From Oribacterium sp. UBA3737 (GTDB lineage: Bacteria; Bacillota_A; Clostridia; Lachnospirales; Lachnospiraceae), in NCBI GenBank assembly GCA_002371295.1, contig DFGZ01000369.1, positions 1 to 5,703 on the forward strand: a DNA stretch of 5,703 nucleotides, written 5' to 3'. The notes beneath the pieces are model-generated. The model did no database searches. It saw only the letters and a program-made list of their open reading frames with translations, and was not told the DNA's origin. Numbering within the stretch: position 1 is the first letter of the stretch; every line of letters starts with the position of its first letter. Below, in pieces: positions 5,472 through 5,703 of this stretch. Made by a program: the position numbers and the translations under genes.

Positions 5472-5703
5472 TCAGTTTGTATCTATATTGATTATGGCGT
5501 CTAATTTTTCGCCGGTGTACAGTTGGTTTTTGACCAGCAATCCAAAAACGAGTCGTACTAATTTACGAGATGTAAGTGCGAGTGCTCTCTTGTGCTGATG
5601 CTTGTTTGCTTCAGCATATTTCTTGGCATAGAAGTCAGCATATTCAGGTATATGGTGCCTGACACTGCTTGCAGCTTCGCCAAAGTAATAACGAAGATAT
5701 GAA
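5472..5703 (-). CDS. IS110-family transposase, C-terminal end (partial)
   Basis: A frame on the minus strand enters from the right edge (first full codon at 5702) and stops at 5472-5474, giving the last 76 residues of a protein whose N-terminal part lies beyond the window. It begins SYLRYYFGEAASSVRHH and contains YAKKYAEANKHQHKRALALT followed by SRKLVRLVFGLLVKNQLYT. This is the characteristic C-terminus of IS110-family transposases in clostridia, just after the Transposase_20 domain that holds the catalytic serine. That serine and the N-terminal RuvC-like DEDD domain are outside the window, so activity cannot be judged. The frame is intact as far as it is visible. These transposases are guided by a bridge RNA encoded in a non-coding end of the element. 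The gene is convergent with the glucuronidase operon and is not functionally related to it. Confidence 0.88.
   Translation of the reverse strand, partial: SYLRYYFGEAASSVRHHIPEYADFYAKKYAEANKHQHKRALALTSRKLVRLVFGLLVKNQLYTGEKLDAIINIDTN

Larger units (their letters stand above)
5442..5703 (-). mobile_element. IS110-family insertion sequence, right part only
   Basis: Called from the partial transposase at 5472-5703. Position 5442 is only a minimum limit, chosen to include the hairpin after the stop codon; the true end could lie anywhere in about 5265-5470. IS110 elements lack the long terminal inverted repeats and target duplications that would reveal a boundary by eye, so the edge is left open. 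Confidence 0.55.

Noticed and set aside
1..5703. CRISPR array, tRNA or rRNA genes
   Set aside because: No regularly spaced repeats, cloverleaf sequences or ribosomal RNA motifs were seen on either strand.

Overview
The window looks like a carbohydrate-utilisation locus of an anaerobic gut or rumen Firmicute, most likely a clostridial or Lachnospiraceae-type organism. This is inferred from moderate GC, free use of AGA arginine codons, purine-rich ribosome binding sites and the style of the regulator and transposase. Nothing in the sequence fixes the species.

Layout, left to right. Positions 1-111 are non-coding and hold a 7-bp inverted repeat and several spaced TTGAC/TTGAAC motifs; they may be the edge of an insertion element, but this is weak. 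Positions 112-1296 (minus) encode an AraC/XylS-family regulator. Positions 1297-1713 are a 417-bp divergent control region. It contains an 8+8 bp inverted repeat, an extended -10 promoter pointing right, a perfect 12-bp LacI/GalR-type operator just after the predicted transcription start, and a leader of about 195 nt with two possible hairpins. Positions 1714-3165 (plus) encode a PTS permease with fused EIIB and EIIC domains of the glucose/beta-glucoside superfamily and no EIIA domain. Twenty-nine bases further on, 3195-5186 (plus) encode a cytoplasmic GH2 beta-glucuronidase with all key catalytic and uronate-recognition residues and an extra stretch of about 50 residues in its middle domain. 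A strong intrinsic terminator at 5227-5262 closes the two-gene operon. The rest is a palindrome-rich non-coding stretch followed by the C-terminal end of an IS110-family transposase (minus strand), which runs off the right edge.

How it may work. The AraC-type protein, and a LacI-type repressor encoded elsewhere, probably control a two-gene operon in which a PTS permease imports a glucuronide-containing compound and an intracellular beta-glucuronidase cleaves it. The unusual point is biochemical. PTS permeases of this superfamily normally phosphorylate the C6 hydroxyl of a hexose, but in a glucuronide that carbon is a carboxylate. Either the phosphate goes on another part of the substrate (for example a neighbouring sugar), or the permease and enzyme act on different parts of a larger molecule, or transport is not coupled in the usual way.
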